NCBI GenBank assembly: GCA_028023455.1
Contig: JAQFVV010000275.1
Location: 744,001-808,000 of the forward strand
DNA: 64,000 bases
DNA from: Epiperipatus broadwayi
Taxonomy: Eukaryota; Onychophora; Udeonychophora; Euonychophora; Peripatidae
Direction of reading: 5' to 3'
The notes under the pieces are model-generated. The model worked only from the letters and a program-made list of their open reading frames with translations, made no database searches and was not told where the DNA came from. Each line of letters starts with the position of its first letter. Position 1 is the stretch's first letter. Below are positions 12,485 to 24,430 of the stretch, piece by piece. The position numbers were made by a program, and so were the translations under genes.

Positions 12485-14085
12485 TCTCAATGTTCTTAGT
12501 CTTTGAATATAAGACTCAGTTCTTTATAAGAGATTCTAGACATTTGTAAAACTAAAGAATATGAAAACTGAAAGTACTGACATACTAGTATGTTTTGATG
12601 TGAAAAAATTATTCACAAATGTACCATACAAAGAAGTATTGTTTATTGTAAGAAAAAATTAAATGATGATAATAGCTTACAAACTGGAATACTAAAATTT
12701 TGCATAACACCAACCTACTTCCAATACAACACAGAATTCTTCCAACAAAATCAATGAATAGTATTAGTTCACCATTGTCACCCCTGATTAATAATATTTA
12801 CATGGAAAAACTTCAACCACAACCATAAAGAGTACTCCATATCTATCTAAAGTTTAGCTTCACTATGTTGATACATTTATTGCATGGCACATGGTGCAGC
12901 ACTACTACAAACTTTCTGGAAACACATTAACAACATATTCCCTTCAATTAAATTTACAATAGAATCAGAACAAGAACAAAAATGGCAATCTTAGATGCTT
13001 TTGTGACAAGATTTTGCATGGCTTAATCAAAATTACAGTTTATAGAAAATCCAACATACAGGAAAATATTTAGCATAAATATGCCTTCACACCAGAAACA
13101 CATAACATGGTGTTATACTATCACTATGGAACACTTAAAATGAGATTTGCTCAGAAACCAGTGATTTGGAAAAAAGAAAAATTCTCTATAAGACAAATTG
13201 TTATGAAAAATGGTAATCCATCAGCTGTCAATAAAAAAACTTTAAATAGATAATAAACAAAACCATCAAAAGAAAATAAACATCTCTTTGTATTGTAGAG
13301 TATCTATACATTCCAAAAACAGCAGACAAATTAAGAAAAATCTGCAATTAGTATGACATCAGAAGAGCTTTCCAGAGCCATATTACACTATGAGAAAATT
13401 TAACATCTACAAAGTCTGATCTTGAAATTCTGAAAAACAAAATCTGCAGCTATGAAATACCATATAAATATGAAAGTTGTACATCGGTGAGACCAGTTAC
13501 TCTATTTAAAAGTTATTGCAAGAGTATAAGCTGATAATTAGAAAAGAGAAATCACTTGTTACTAAAATAGCAGTCTGTATGAATATGTGTTTAATTGGGA
13601 AAATAGAAAAATATTGGATTGAAAGCGAAAGATAGAAAGAACAAAATTCAAAGAAGATTCTCCAAGCCAATGGTAAATAATCCCATAAGTCAACCTAGTG
13701 TGATTATACATAATGTATGAAATATCACTAATCAACTTTGTTCTTTGGAAAAAGTGTAGAATATCAGGAGGAACCACATAGATCAGTATATGAAATTTCT
13801 ACTGACTATTGCCTTTTGCAGGATGGCTCAGTTGGTTAGAATATTACCTTAAAATTTAATATTCAAGAATATGAGTTTGAAGTTTGATTACTATGTTAGT
13901 ATTGTTATTGGTCAGGCCAGCAACACCTGTAGAAGAGAGGAAAATAATTCCACTCAAAATGTTGTGCATATAGTAATATGTATATTATTAATAACAGTCA
14001 AATGTAATTGGAAAATTAAAAAAAAAATTAATTTTTTTGAGACATTCAATATTTAATATTAAAGGATGAAATACAAGATATTAAT
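12485..14085 (+). pseudogene. Penelope-like element fragment (locus A, plus arm)
   Basis: Plus-strand PLE remnant. Near 12,590 the broken frame reads FDVKKLFTNVPYKEV, the conserved RT block. At about 12,715-12,790 there is a CITPTYFQYN-like stretch, then a degraded active site at about 12,862-12,875 where only one Asp codon of YVDD is left (Tyr-Val-Asp-Thr). From 13,200 to 13,800 it matches the readable C-terminal endonuclease copy at 24,600-25,250, including the IADKLRKICN-like, CSYEIPYKYESCTSVRP-like and CVIIHNV-like parts. All frames are interrupted. The outer end matches the outer ends of the other three PLE arms. Confidence 0.8.
13818..13915 (+). repeat. tRNA-like module at PLE 3' end (locus A plus)
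   Basis: AGGATGGCTCAGTTGGTTAG is a typical tRNA D-arm/box A sequence. About 45 nt later there is GTTTGAAGTTTGATTAC, a degenerate box B. The module is followed by GTCAGGCCAGCAACACCTG, shared with three other PLE ends in the window. It is a tRNA-derived segment fused to the PLE tail, not a working tRNA gene. Confidence 0.6.
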
Positions 14086-14462
14086 ATATTTTGTCTTTAT
14101 TTTCCATCTGGTATAAAATGGCATATCAATTTTATGCATAAGGATACTTAACTCATTTCTTCATCAAATAAATAATCTGTTAGGATAAATTATCTGAAGG
14201 TCACAGATAACTGAAACAATAAATAAGTAAATAATAGTGCTTAAGTAAAGAATCACATGTGTATGTTATGTGATTGAATAAAAGAGTCATGGATGAGACA
14301 AAGGATAGTAAATGGAAAAGTACATTTATATGTATATAGGCTGAAATAATGCAGCACAGAAAGATTAATCAAGAAAGGTTTAAGATAGGATAAAATAGGC
14401 TAATTATATATGAGATGGAATTGTATTACTCAAATTCTATAACAAAGATATTTTAAAAAACT

Positions 14463-14906
14463 AAAAATTAGGAATTTTTGAGTTAAAAAGAAATTATTAA
14501 GTGAATATAAATTATCATATGATGTAAAGAAAGAATTAAAAATTAAGTTCTACAAATTCCACAAGAGTTACTTACAAAATCAAGTTCCGCAGAACTCACA
14601 AGATATGAAAAATGAAGTTTCACAAATCTCATAGCAGACAGTAAATTCAAGTTTCACAAGTCCATGGAAGATGGGAAATAAACCTTTATAAAAATTAGGA
14701 ATTTTTGAATTAAAAGAAATTATTAAGCTAATATAAATTATTATATGATGTAAAGAAAGAATTAAAAAATCACATTTTACTAATTTCACAAGAGCTACAA
14801 AATCAAACTCCCTAAAACTCACAAGATATGAAAAATGAAGTTTTTCAAATCTCACAGTAGACAGAAAATTCACAAGTCCATGGAAGATTGGAAATCAACC
14901 TTTATA
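14463..14906 (+). repeat. Tandem repeat, two units of about 227 bp
   Basis: AAAAATTAGGAATTTTTGA starts each unit, at 14,463 and about 14,690. The units share ATTATTAAG, ATGATGTAAAGAAAGAATT, AACTCACAAGATATGAAAAA and CACAAGTCCATGGAAGAT. The second unit has small deletions. The unit may come from a gag-like coding region, because one frame reads SQDMKNEV in both units. Confidence 0.75.
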
Positions 14907-14929
14907 AAATGCACAATAAATTAAAAACA

Positions 14930-15240
14930 AATTTTACAAGCAACTAATATCACATATAAAACTATTGCAGAATGAATGAAAATGCTCAAGACTTACACTA
15001 AAAGATGCAAAATATGATCCAAGAAATGCAAAATATGAAGCAAGATTTGAGCCATAAATTATTTAAGAAAGAAAGGACGACACTAATATAAAAATGGATG
15101 ATATGAAGAAAAGTATTTCAGAAACAAAAAATGATATCAATACAAAGATAGATGAAATAAATAAAACAAAACATTGAGATAATAAAGAATATATCACTGA
15201 TATAAAAGTGAAGTATGTAAATACATATCAGAATAAATAG
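14930..15240 (+). pseudogene. Gag-like coiled-coil remnant
   Basis: From 15,005 one frame reads MQNMIQEMQNMKQDLSHKLF, and after a break at about 15,085 another reads MDDMKKSISETKNDINTKI. These Met-, Gln-, Lys- and Asn-rich heptad-like stretches resemble the coiled-coil N-terminus of the gag in the Ty3/gypsy element at 50,651-51,370. There is no further domain, no LTR nearby and several stops. The assignment rests on composition and repeat pattern only and could be wrong. Confidence 0.35.
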
Positions 15241-15852
15241 ACACCAACAATAAAATCATACCAATAAAAATTTAATAAATGAGAATGTTTGTCTACTTTA
15301 CAATGTATGGTTACATATAATATGCTCTGTTACATCTAAAATATATAATTTCTCAAATTACTAAAACAAATATAACTGATATCTGATTTAGAATAAAATA
15401 TGGAATTTAGTAAAAATATATATTTTCATTTAATTTTGAAAGTAATTTTCAAACATTTCATGAAATTTTATAGGAGACATTTAATATTTGTTCTCTTTGT
15501 TTATTGATCATCTTTGTAAATTCCAGAATCTAATTTAAATATTCATTATTAAAAAGATGGTCCACAAGTCATATTATAATGCACAATAGTTATTTATTAA
15601 CAGAAGTGGTATGGATTATGATGTTAACTTAATATTTGATTTTAATTTAGTATCAGCTGATACAATATCACATTAAATAAATTTGTGAAATTGAAGAATA
15701 TGCAAAATATAATTACTTACTAATAATAACTTTTTTTATATAGTATATTGATCACAAACTCAGTTTAGTTTAGAATATGATTTGAAATGAATCAGTGTAT
15801 AATTGGATAATACATGCTGTTAGTTAATTCTTAATAATTTTAATAATATTGA

Positions 15853-16044
15853 GCAAGTAACTCTAAACATATTACTATAACATTTCACAAGTCAGATTCT
15901 TAAAGAATCATTAAGAAGTTTGTAAAAATGCCCATCGTCTTAAAATAAAGTAAAAATTAAAAGTGGTTGTTGTTGAAAGTTTATTATTAAGTTTTAAGAA
16001 TCTGATTTATGAATTGTTATAATAACATGTTTGGAGTTACTTGT
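15853..16044. repeat. Foldback element with 52-bp arms
   Basis: The left arm (GCAAGTAACTCTAAACAT... to about 15,905) is the imperfect reverse complement of the right arm (15,992-16,044, ending ATGTTTGGAGTTACTTGT). The loop is about 87 nt. No target-site duplication was obvious. No coding potential. Confidence 0.8.
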
Positions 16045-17380
16045 TCTATAAATATGTTTAATTAATTCTTGTAAATCAAGACTAATAGATATTTTTCTAT
16101 TCTTATTTAGATAATAAATATTGACTATGACATATCATTAACTATTTTGACTAAGTTGTATAATTATTTGAAAAAATATTAATGCATGTTAATGATGAGA
16201 TCTGAATTCTTGTTGTTTTTCTTTATTAAAACAGTTGGCATTTGTGCGTCAAATTAAATTATTACATTGTTCTATATAGTATAGAACAGTAGTAAAGTAA
16301 CGAACTTGAGAATTAAAGATTCCTAGATTAAAAGTCACTTCCAAGTGCTTGAAAATCACAGACTTCCACAATGATGAGTCATGCAATTTTTTTTTTAATT
16401 GCATTTAAAAAGAATTTCATTTTAAAAATTCCTTGTTACAGTTTTTCTCTTTTATGTAGATTTTTTTAAAAATGTGTCTACTAAGAATAGAGCAAAATTA
16501 TGATTCCCATTAAATAAATATTTTTCCTATTAGAATTTATATTTACTTATTAGGATCATTATTCAAATTATGTTTTACATATCAAACAACTGATGTAATG
16601 GGACAAAACTATTGATATCATTGTTTCAATTTTAAACTTGGAGTTAATTGTTTAGATTTGATTCGTCCATTTTTTTTTTTTTTACATATCTAACAATATA
16701 GATGTCTTGATGCTTTTAAAGCTTGAATGCTTTATTCTTCATGTACAGAAATTTGATTTTCAGAGTTTATTTAATTTCTGATTTTCACCCAGAAACAAAT
16801 AAAAGCTTTTTATAAAGTCACTAATTGGGTTTTTAAATTTATTTCTAGACTAATTTTTTATAGATCTAATTTTTCATAAACTTTTACTTTAATATTTTGC
16901 TTTTAATTGAGCATTTCTATTTAATATTATTTTTTTTTTAAAATCATTGACATAATTATCCACTCTTACTTTGAGAAATATTATTACTAATGTTAGAGTT
17001 GAAAGTTACTTTCTTAAGTCTATTTTTTCCACGTACTTCTTTTACAGGATTTCTTTTTATCTCTGTTGATTATCCATTCTTGTAAACTCTAATCCAGATA
17101 GCTATACATATATTTATTTCTGTTTATTTTTATGATCAGACTACCTTTTTATGTTATATACATATAAACACATCACTGAGAATATAAAAGACTAAGCACA
17201 CTGATTATTCTTGTTCCTTCGACATTAATTTTTTTGCACATTTTTAAACTGATGTCATTAATGTTGATTGAATTATCTTATTCAAATTTATTACAATTTT
17301 GAAATACCACAATAAGTTTAAAGAAAAGTATAGTAACTCATATATTAAAATCTTTTTATTAAAATGAAAATTATAGGTAT
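16045..17380. other. Gene-free AT-rich DNA
   Basis: No gene, domain or second copy seen. A small perfect palindrome TGTTCTATA/TATAGAACA lies at 16,268-16,288. Confidence 0.45.
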
Positions 17381-17384
17381 CAGA

Positions 17385-17446
17385 AATATATTGAGATATA
17401 TATTGAAATATATTGAGAAATATATTGAGAAATATATTGAGATAGT
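17385..17446 (+). repeat. Minisatellite, 12-bp unit
   Basis: Five units of ATATATTGAGAA and close variants in direct tandem. This explains the repetitive short open frames on both strands here. Confidence 0.85.
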
Positions 17447-17599
17447 TATGTGGTTTATTGCATACAGTAACATAGTAGTGTGTGTGTGCATATATATATA
17501 TATATATATTGAACTGCATTCATTCATTTTAAAATCCAGAACATTCTATTTGCTAGGTTAACTGGGTTTAAACCTTAATTATCATAATTTTATATTATA

Positions 17600-19070
17600 A
17601 ATATTACATGAACAAACCAGCCTTTCGAGCAGAGGGGAGAATACCATCGATAGCAGAGCTATCAATGATACCCACAATCAGACTGAGCTATGCAATGCAT
17701 AACACAATCACATTTCCAGGCCATGGCCCACCACAACTGCTAGATTCAAACCCCCACTATCCAAACACTTTATTTGTTTTGAGATAAACCTCAGGTGCCA
17801 GCTAACTACAAGAAATAACATGTTTTGACAGTAGGCCCATAATCCAGTACTTGAAATAAGCCATGACTAACTTAATCAAAAGAATAATCTAATACATTAT
17901 TGCTGTAATTGGTAAATAATTGACCGACAAATATTACATTTCAAGATAATTTATTATTTTAACTAAGTGCTTATTATTATGGCTTTAAACTACTTATAAC
18001 TTTCTCAATTAAATATAAACAATGATTTTATAGATAATTACACACACTCTTCATAAATCGTGCAATATAATACAACAAAAAGTATTAGACAATACAAGGC
18101 ATTTAAAGATACATGAAATCAATAAAACGAACACACACACATCAATAGTAATTTATGCAGGCTATAGAGTTCATTTATTAATTGACTCTGGAGGCTTTAA
18201 GTTAATGCAATGATTACCTTAATATCAGAAATGGAAGTAATAAAAGGTACTTATTACCTATAGCATTTGAATGTTGAGTTCTTGCTGGTTTATGCTTCAA
18301 TTGAAAATCTTTCCAACCGGTTGGATCTGAAGTTTTGTGGAGGTTTTTAGGCTTATTATTCCATGGTACTATTCTTAGACAGTTAAACATTCCTGGTGAT
18401 TTTTCAAGTAGTTAAGCAGGCACCACTTTTACAGGGAAAATTGCTGATCTTATTAGACTAAGAGATGGATCAAGATCATATGTTCCTAAAAGTCACTCAA
18501 CACTGCATGGTCCCTGATTCTGGATACATAATAGACTGACTGATTGATTGACTGAACTGCACTAATCTGATTGTGATCTCAACTGCCTGTCCAATAAAAA
18601 AACTGGACTATTTATTAAGATAACCTGTTTTCATTTTGGTAATTGGTGTTCATGTCTGCTGGCTATATTTGTTGTTGAAATTCCTCCACTGTTTTTGAAT
18701 ACATTCCTTAGATAAGCTTTTGATTATGTGTTTTCATTTGATAGCCATTACAAATTTGTTGTTTTGTGGATGTTTAATTCATAGCCATTGCAAATTCTGT
18801 GTTCTATGATTATACAATATTTTTTAACTTTCATTTATTCCTTATTATTAAACTCGCATATATATATATTTCTAAAATCAACTCATTATTTAGTTTTTAA
18901 GATTATCTTTTTTTTCTTTAAATAGTTTTAAACAAAGAGAGAGAGAGTACCTTTAATTTTATAAAATGATTTATTTCTTAAACTTTTATCAAGTTAAACC
19001 TTCTCCCCCTTCTAATTAATTAATAATAACTTTTATAAATTATTTCTTTTTTTAGCAATGTCCATTTTGT
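17600..19070 (+). repeat. Interspersed repeat R1, copy 2
   Basis: Colinear with copies at 5,290-6,860 and 45,010-46,560. Direct landmarks are GCAGAGGGGAGAATA, the inverted repeat ATCGATAGCAGAGCTATCAAT split by its loop, CACATTTCCAGG, CTCAGGTGCCAGCTA, AATTGACCGACAAATATTAC, GACTCTGGAGG, CTGAACTGCACTAATCTGA, CTGTCCAATAAAAAAACTGG and CTTCTCCCCCTTCTAATTAA. It has no protein-like frame. Confidence 0.7.
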
Positions 19071-19089
19071 TTAATAAAATAAAACTTTT

Positions 19090-20890
19090 TAAACTTTTTA
19101 TTTTGACTTACATATTATTTATTTATTTATTAAAACCTTTGCGTTGTTTATGAGAATTTTATTTTTAATAATTGTAAGCACAATTTTAATGAACACTCAA
19201 TAGCGTTGCAATATATATATAAAGTTGAAACAAAAATAGAAATGACAAACATTTTTATTTTATTTATTTAAAATATATACACTGGAATAACAGTCAAGAA
19301 TCAAATAATAATTTTGAATATAAAATTATAGTTAAGTCAAACATTTTAAAAAGGGTCTATCTAATATCTAATTCTGATTTTGATAATTAAAATAAAACAT
19401 CTAAAACAAACTTGTTTTTATGTTACAATAGATAACACCAGTAATTATAAAATTTTACTATTTATTTTTAATTAGATTAAGAATATATTTAAATTAAAGC
19501 TTGTGATAACCTACAATCTGATGTTGTTTAAAGGATTAAGACAATTTTTAATTGAAAAGAGTCATTAACTTGTTTTATTTTGATCAAGATAAAGAAGAAA
19601 AAAATAATTAATATATTGTTTTTAAATTCCCTCATACAGTATAAAAAGATGAATTTAAAAGTTCAAATAGTCATTAAGTTATAACTGAAGACAAACCAGC
19701 TGTTGCTAATGTCACAATGGTAAAGTTTGAATTCACATGGAAGCAAAAACTAGCTTTTTTGTAGATCATAGCTCACATATATGTATTAAATGGCATGCAT
19801 GAGGTATATCAAATTATAGACATTGACTGGAGCTGACTGAATGTCAGCAGTTACCAAATTTATATCTTTTCTGAAGATGTCAACAAGTCAGTTTACTGTT
19901 TTAGAATAGACCAGCTTAATGAGAAATTCCAATACTAGCCAACTTACTGAAAAAAGTATCATGCCATAGTTTTCACATATGTTGTGTTATCTATATGCAG
20001 AAAAGTACTGATAAAATTACTGCATCATGTATAGAGAATATACATAGATATTTGCTATTGAGTAAAAAAAATCTATTGAAAATAACATTATTTTAAATAC
20101 TTTGCACTCAAAATTATAATATGTATAAAAACTAAAGGATTGATTCTAGTTTGTATTTTACTTTTGAAATTAGAAAAAGAAAACTCCAAAAATTTTTCTA
20201 TATTGGAGAATACAAGAACTTTCTAGCACATTTTTAAAGACAGCTACAATTACAAGTAATATGGGAAAAAAAACTTTTATGAAGGATTGTCAAAGAAGCA
20301 ATATATTATTATTATTATTATTATTTTTAAAAAAATTACCATTAAAATAATAATTTTGATTTATTCAAAATTTACTAATTTTTTTATACACAGATGTAAA
20401 TTTTATGAATATTTTCAACATTGAATCAATTGTTTTGTGAAAATATAATAATATAAATTTAATAAGTTTATTTTTTAATTAATGAAATATCATGAGAATA
20501 TAAATGCCAATGTGTGCAAACCTATTGAAATATATGTTAACATTAATCAGTTATGTATTATTAAAATGAATTTTTTTATTAGTTTATAACAATTCTAATA
20601 TGTTAAATTTAGATTATTATACTGCATGTCTGTGTGCTTATATATAGAAGTGTTCTATGTAAACATCTTGAAATAACTTGTAAATTATAATGTTATAGCT
20701 TATTTTTTGTATTATTTTAATCATAATCAGAAATTGAATATATATTTTTAGCAGACAAAACATACTTTAATTTATTTTTATTGTTATTGTTTTTAATTAA
20801 TAATATATATTTCATTGTTTTAAATTATTCCAGTGAATTTGTTTAATCCTAACATAGGTTTAAAATATTATATGTTGCTATTATTTTTTG
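19090..20890. other. Gene-free AT-rich segment within duplicated block
   Basis: Diverged counterpart of 6,890-9,230. No gene recognised. It contains an (ATT)n tract at about 20,305-20,323. Confidence 0.4.
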
Positions 20891-21530
20891 CTCACAGTAC
20901 CAATTATAGATCTCTTGTTCCCTGAATTGGCTTCATGCATAACAATCAGTTATATGGATTGGAATTTATATTTGGTGTTGTGGACATTCAGATGATTTGA
21001 TTACTTCTCTGTAATTCTGGATGTTGCAAAGGTATATCCTTTAAAGTCATGCACTAAATTGTATTTTATTATTAATTAGAAATTATGTATATAGTTGGAC
21101 AGTAAATTAATGGTACTAAATAGCCAGGGCATTGATAATGATCAGCATGTTTCTGTATTTCAGCATTATTTGATTTTTTTTATGTATTTTGATGAATTGG
21201 GAATTAAGTCTGTACAGCCAATAATGTTATATTCTGCCCATAAGTTTGGCAGTGGCTAAATAATTAGCCTGGTCTTTAGTGGACCCTTTCAAATCCAGTC
21301 ACACTGTTGACTGCTGATTTTATTTTTACTGATTATTCATGATAACAAACAATTCTTCTTTTTATTACTTTTCTATAATGCTGGTGAATTCATAGTTGGT
21401 CTTTATTTTTCCTTAACTCTCATGATTATTCCTCATTATATTCATTATATATTTAAATCCGATCTATTAAGTAGAGTTGATGATGATGATTTTCTATCAC
21501 ACCAGGTTCTACCCTGACATTATATCATTA
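20890..21530 (+). repeat. Interspersed repeat R2, copy 2
   Basis: Aligns with 9,230-9,900 in the same orientation and relative position, with the landmarks described for that copy, ending near TTTTCTATCACACCAGG, which corresponds to TTGCCATCATCCCAGG at about 9,860. Confidence 0.6.
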
Positions 21531-23460
21531 CAATATATTGCTTACTTTATTACTTAAACATTTTCTAATTTTGGTTTCAAAACATGTTCAATATTTTTGT
21601 TTATTTTCCATTTCACTATTTAAACTTGACTAAAAATAGCAATGCATCTCAAAATGTAATGGTATCTATTAGAAAAAAATAGTTATATGAGCCAAATAAT
21701 GTTTAAACATCAAGCTAATAGGTTCAAATTGAGATTGTCATTTGTTCCTTATATTTTATATTGAGAGTTAATTCAGAAACCTTTAATTATTGAATCTGCT
21801 ATTCGCATCTTTATACTATCAGTGCAGAGCATAAATAAATGAATAATTTATTTGTAAATATATCAGAATACAAATTAAAAATTACTTATGGAATTTGGCA
21901 TCTGTGAAGTATTGTGTAGTTGAATCTTCATGAAAAAATTTATTTTTTAGACATGAACTTTGAGACATATTTTTGTTTTATTTATATTTTTTATTTTGTC
22001 ATTATAAAAATGTTATACTTTATTGAAGAATTTGAAAATGATGCATATAAATTATAAATTTTATTTTAGAAAAAAATAAAACGTCTAGTCTAGGGATTTG
22101 GGTATCATTATCCTATACATAGAATATAAGTGATTTCTGCTGGCAATGAATCTTTTTTACATTCTATCAGCTGCTATATTTCTGCTAATGAAATTCTAGA
22201 TTTTTAAAGTACACCAATGTTGTATATATATCAAAATTTAATGTTATAAACATGTTTTATTTTTTAAAATATCATCTATAAATCTTATTCTAAGATGAAC
22301 TCTTCTGACAAATGAAAATTAAGATTCCTATAATAAGATTTGATGTTGGATCTTTGCCCAGTTTTTTTTATTAAAATATTAGCTCCGCAAGTAAATAATG
22401 TTAAAGAAAACAAAACATTTTAACAACAAAAAATAAATATTTATTTTAGCTTAACAAATACCCGCATTAAATAATTTGTGTAAAAAAAATATTTTCAGTA
22501 TCTAATTTCTGTTTATTTGAATGTCAAAACATTATTTAACAAAGCGGTGATAATTCTCAACCTTATCATGTTAACTTTAAAAGAGTACATTTGTGTGGTC
22601 TAATGGTAAATGATTTTAAAATATCCAAAACAAAACATTTAATCGTTTTTATTAATAAAGAGTTATTTGATATTGCATTATCAATAAATAAAAAATGAAG
22701 TCTTCTATTCCAATAAAATTATTATTTACTAGTTAATATATATAAGACATTTTATCACTGTAGAATGAATTAAGTATGGGATATACACACATTTTTCAGA
22801 ATTTCATTAAAATTGTTGGGAATGGGATGGAAAATCTACTACCCTATTTCGAAACAAATGGCTTCAAAAAGACCAATTTGCAAAGAAAAATTTTGTGATA
22901 TTGATGCAATGAAAATTAAAACATTATTAGTCATACCTTAAAAAGAAAGGGATATTATGAGAATTAATAAAACGGTATTAATCATACACAATAAAATAAA
23001 TATGATGTCATTTACTATCGTTGAAAAAAAACATTTTTGTAATATAATTTATATGTTTTAATTTTATTCAAAGTGACTGTAACACATTTCTTGATGCAAT
23101 AGACAATAATAATAATAATAAACTTTATTCTAAAATACTACAAATAAAATTTTAACTGTTTAATAGCAAGTTTAAAATATTAAATATATATGTATATAGT
23201 AGGTAAAAGATTGCATTAGCATGGGGATAATGTGATGATTCCTTGTGATGTAATTAGCAGATATTTTATGTTATTATCAGTTTTGAAGAAATGGATGGTC
23301 TCTGTATAAGATTTACTGGGTTAATATTAATTTAGAATACATGCATATGCAAATGTTTTTTTAACCAACCAAAAAATACTATAATCTCTCTACATTACTC
23401 TAGATATTGCATTATTTAATATAATACATAAGTTTGGATTAAACATAATTATTTGATTGT
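21530..23460. other. Gene-free AT-rich DNA
   Basis: No gene, RNA or repeat assigned, apart from a short (AAT)n tract at about 23,106-23,122. Confidence 0.45.
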
Positions 23461-24430
23461 ATTTTTATATTGGACTATTTTCATCATATTGAATGTCTTT
23501 AGAAAAAATTAACTTTATTTAAATATTCCAAATACATTCAATTATTAGTAATAGTGCATCAAACATGTTAGTATATGCTCAACATTTCAAGAAATATTAT
23601 TCTCCTTTCTTCTTCAGGTGTGGCTGGCCTGACTAGTGACAGTACTAGCATGGGATTTGAATCTGGGTCCATAGATTCTTGATTATTGACTTTTAAGGTA
23701 AGGCTCTAACCAACTGAGACCATCCTGCCAAAGGCAACAGTCAGTAGAAATTTCATATACTTATTATGAGGTTCCTCCTGATTTCTCCACTCTTTCCTAA
23801 GAAAAAAGTTGATTTGTGGTTTCCGTACATTAGATATAGTCATACTAGGTTGGTTTTGCCATTGTCATGTGAGCAGCTTTTTTAAATTTTTTCTTTGTAC
23901 CCTTTTCTTGTCTATCCAATAATTTTTAATTTCCAAATTGAACGTATGTTTATTGGTACATAAATAATCTGTTACATTAAACACATCTGTTTTCTCTCTT
24001 TTAATCATCAGTTTATGTTTTTACAAGCACTTTTCAATGGAATGACTGGTCTCACCAATATACATTTTTCCACATTCACATGGTATTTTATAGATGCAGT
24101 TTTTTCTTTTCAACATTTCAAGTTTATGCTTTGTATATGTTTCAAGTTTATGCTTTGTAGATGCTAGAATTACTCATAATGTGGTATGGCTTTTGAAAGC
24201 TATTCTGATGTTATACTGATAGCAGATTTTTTAAAATTTGTCTGCTATTTTTGGAATGTGTGGGTACATTACAGTATCATTAATTGTCTTTTCTCTTGGT
24301 TGTTCTTTTTGTTATCTATTTAACATTTTTTAAATAAACAGCTGATGTATAACCATTTTTCATAAGAGTTTGTTTTATATAGATCTTTTCTTTTTCCAAA
24401 TCACTCGTTTCTGAACAAACTTCTATGACA
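23460..24430 (-). pseudogene. Penelope-like element fragment (locus B, minus arm)
   Basis: Minus-strand copy of the PLE C-terminal region, antisense to the same sequence that is readable in plus orientation at 24,590-25,252. On the minus strand, 23,760-23,830 encodes the FALRKKWRNQEE-like terminus, and 24,040-24,110 encodes the GIY-YIG region (YIGETSHSIEK-like). The RT is absent, so it is 5'-truncated at the junction with the plus arm near 24,430. It is broken by stops and short indels. The outer end carries the tRNA-like module at 23,625-23,735. Confidence 0.8.
23625..23735 (-). repeat. tRNA-like module at PLE 3' end (locus B minus)
   Basis: On the minus strand, GGATGGTCTCAGTTGGTTAG forms a box A and about 45 nt later CCCAGATTCAAATCCCATGC forms a good box B with T-arm symmetry (GGA/TCC-like). 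It is the best preserved of the four modules. The tail CTAGTACTGTCACTAGTCAG and GGCCAGCC follows. Confidence 0.65.
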
